Assembly (NCBI RefSeq): GCF_000247815.1 | Contig: NC_021677.1 | Span: 41,933,358-41,997,357, forward strand | Origin: Ficedula albicollis | Lineage: Eukaryota; Chordata; Aves; Passeriformes; Muscicapidae | Direction of reading: 5' to 3' | DNA: 64,000 bases | In this document: positions 1 to 64,000 of the stretch, piece after piece | Numbering within the stretch: position 1 is the stretch's first letter | Layout: each line of letters begins with the position of its first letter | Notes under the pieces: model-generated | Told to the model about the DNA's origin: nothing | Databases searched by the model: none | The model's input: only the letters and a program-made list of their open reading frames with translations | Translations under genes and position numbers: made by a program

Positions 1-710
1 TCTGGTATCCATACTGGGAAGGAAAAGAGACTACAGTTCCAGAAGTCATTCTGCCTGTGGCTTACAAAACTAAATAATGTTTGGGAACAATGGTCCTGTC
101 AGTGACATGTCAACAACACATTTATTTTAAAAAGGCTAAATTCAAGTTTTAAACATAAGTAACTGCAAATGAAAAAAAATCCAACTTTGGTTGATTACCC
201 ATCTTGTTAAAATATGTCAAAGTTAGCAATCAACAGTTTCTCTAGGAAGTCTCCAGAAACAGACAGGTCAGCTCATTCCTTATTGGGAACATCAGACACC
301 TAGCAGTGACACTGAAAATGCTGCCATGCCAGCGTCACACATGCTCACAACATCTCAGCCAGCATTTGGGAGGCTAATGGTGCATACAAAGTCTGAACTG
401 ATCAGCCACAGCCAACTTGGGTTGCTGTGAATTCATTGAGACAAATAAATTAAAAAAAAAAAAGCAACAGGAAAAAAATAAAGCCAAGCACCTCAAGGGC
501 CAGACCCTGAAGACACAGGAATCAAAGAATTTTTTTCTCCTCTCCCTATTTACAAAATGCCATTTAGAGCTGATGTGGCCACTTCAGTATTGTGAGGAAA
601 TGTCTCGTATACTAAGCAGTCAGAAGTGCGTTGTTCACGGATGTTGTGGCCTGTGTGCCACGGAGTGTCCCATGGGGTGTGTCCCTCCCACTGAGGCATG
701 TGGAGGGAGT
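1..710 (-). other. SPTLC2: SPTLC2 3' untranslated region (at least part)
   Basis: This stretch follows the TGA at 711-713 on the minus strand and has no sustained coding frame. An A-rich run near 450-478 reads as a U-rich tract in the transcript. The mammalian SPTLC2 3' UTR is several kilobases long, so the transcript may continue past the left edge of the window. The 3' boundary is not determined here. Confidence 0.6.
121..126 (-). promoter_or_regulatory. Candidate poly(A) signal AATAAA for SPTLC2
   Basis: The plus strand reads tttatt, which is AATAAA on the gene strand, about 585 nt downstream of the stop codon. It is the only canonical hexamer I noticed in the first 700 bases in this orientation. 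The motif is common in AT-rich DNA, so its use is unproven. Confidence 0.35.
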
Positions 711-62387
<61,677 letters not shown>

Positions 62388-64000
62388 CTGTGGTAAAGAT
62401 TTAAAGAGAGACAGTTGAGGTATTAATTGAAAAAAAGGCAGATAGATGTTTCAGAGTAGTCCCCAGCCCTGTGGTCAGTTATAGGTTCTGCATCCCTCAC
62501 CACTCAGCGAAAACTGCTTCCAGCTAAGTTCAACCATTACTGATAAACACTGCCAGCCTCCATATATGAAGTTGCCAAGTTGCTGATATAACCCAAGTCA
62601 CAGTTACCAATCCAGGGCAGTTTAGTCTAACATCTCATTAAAATATTTAGTTTTCAAAGCTACATACAGAGCATTGCGTACATCTAGGCAAACCAAAATG
62701 AAAAAAGTGCCCTCACCAAGAGGGCACAAGTAACAGAGTACTGATGCATCCCAGGATTACTACAGAGAAAAACAAAATAGAAAGTAATAGTTTTATGGAT
62801 CTAAACAATATATTCTCAGACCTGGAAGCCTATATTAGTGTAACAAAACAATCATAATCCACGTGTCTCTGTAGCTATTAGCCTAAAGATGCTGAGAGAA
62901 AACAATCATAATCCACGTGTCTCTGTAGCTGTTAGCCTAAAGATGCTGACATAAACACTGTACTCATGCATGAGGCGGACACGACACCACAGACAAAAAA
63001 GTCATTGTGTACAGAGTCTCAACACAGCATATATGTCGGCATACAGAACAAAGCACGGCTTTCTGCATAAAATCCATGCTAAAAGCCATCTTGCTACTTA
63101 CATGTCATCTAAAGGTAGATTTACTAGCAGGTCTATCTCAAGTACAATTACTGGAATAAGCAATATTTGCAACTGTTACAGAAAATCTTTACAGCTACAA
63201 GGCAAGTGCTCACCCAATATGAGCACCTGGGGACAAGATCCCCCAAAAAGATGGTTTTAACTAGACTACTTTTTCAAATTGTTAAGTTAAAGATCAGATC
63301 CCATAAGTCAATGAAGGAAAACATAGAAATCTAGACATTAGATGCAAATTGCTTTCTGCATGGCTATGTTATAAAATGGCTGCACGATAATAGAATAGCT
63401 ACATAGGAAGGAAAACTCTACGAGACATAAATCCCCTTTTTGTGCAGCATCAAATATATATAAAAATAAGAAATGTATTTCTCAAAATGTACTAACCAAA
63501 GAAACATCAACACCTAGGAAAGAGATTGAACCTAAATTCATCAAAAAAAAGACAATGGCAAATAAATCTTGAGGTGTCTGGGCCAGGAGACAGAATAAAA
63601 CCAGTTATTTACCTATGTCACTCATATTTTCATATGGGAAAGTAAGGTAGAATTGTACTAACCTCTTCAACAGTTGATGAATCAATAAGGCACACACACC
63701 TGCTGGCATCACCAGACACTGCATTATTTGGAAAGCAATACCTGCTCATCTCAGATGCTGGAGCAAGTCTGTATTTCAAGTCTGTCATTAATATAGTGAA
63801 AGCAGTTTTTCAGAAGCAAGGGGCTCTTCTTAGCAATGCAATTATGCTATAGCTATGCAGTCACCACGTATAAACCACAACAGCACCTTCCCTCCCCATA
63901 TTACTTCTACTTCTTCCATTCTGCTGACACAGTTTTAAGTAAAGCAAATCCTTGATTTGGTCACCATAGTTGTGGGGACTTTATAATGTGTCTAAGTATG
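62388..64000 (-). other. SPTLC2 intron 1 (3' part)
   Basis: This is upstream of exon 2 on the gene strand and continues past the window edge. It holds a 54-bp tandem duplication at 62845. No exon 1, CpG-rich promoter or start region is visible. Confidence 0.85.
62845..62952. repeat. Two-copy tandem duplication, 54-bp unit
   Basis: The unit starting aaaacaatcataatccacgt occurs at 62845 and 62899. The copies differ at one internal site (gctatta against gctgtta) and at the final bases. Confidence 0.95.

Overview
The window is vertebrate nuclear DNA, almost certainly from a bird and probably from a passerine. Its only protein-coding gene is SPTLC2, the large catalytic subunit of serine palmitoyltransferase, on the minus strand. 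Exons 2 to 12 are all present, each with GT-AG splice sites and matching codon phases. Together they give 518 codons plus a stop, equivalent to residues 45-562 of human SPTLC2. Exon 1 and the promoter lie beyond the right edge of the window. The avian assignment rests on many CR1 LINE fragments and on a tRNA-Ile-derived SINE with a CR1-like tail, the type known from passerines.

Layout from left to right, which is 3' to 5' for the gene: the 3' UTR (1-710) and exon 12 (711-830); intron 11 with a CR1 ORF2 fragment; exon 11 (5968-6097); exon 10 (8077-8212); a 33.8-kb intron 9 (8213-42054) carrying the SINE, several CR1 copies and several tandem duplications; exons 9 to 6 (42055-47864); intron 5 with a 0.66-kb duplication; exons 5 to 3 (53079-54881); intron 2; exon 2 (62193-62387); and the start of intron 1.

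The rest of the sequence is AT-rich intron. Nothing in it reads as a second gene, a structural RNA gene, a CRISPR array or a microbial-type system. The most notable structural features are a CR1 inserted in the opposite orientation inside another CR1, the SINE and its shared tail with a CR1 fragment, and a recurrent pattern of two-copy tandem duplications (about 22 to 663 bp) scattered through five introns. These duplications may be real or may be assembly artefacts. I found no convincing undescribed biological system.
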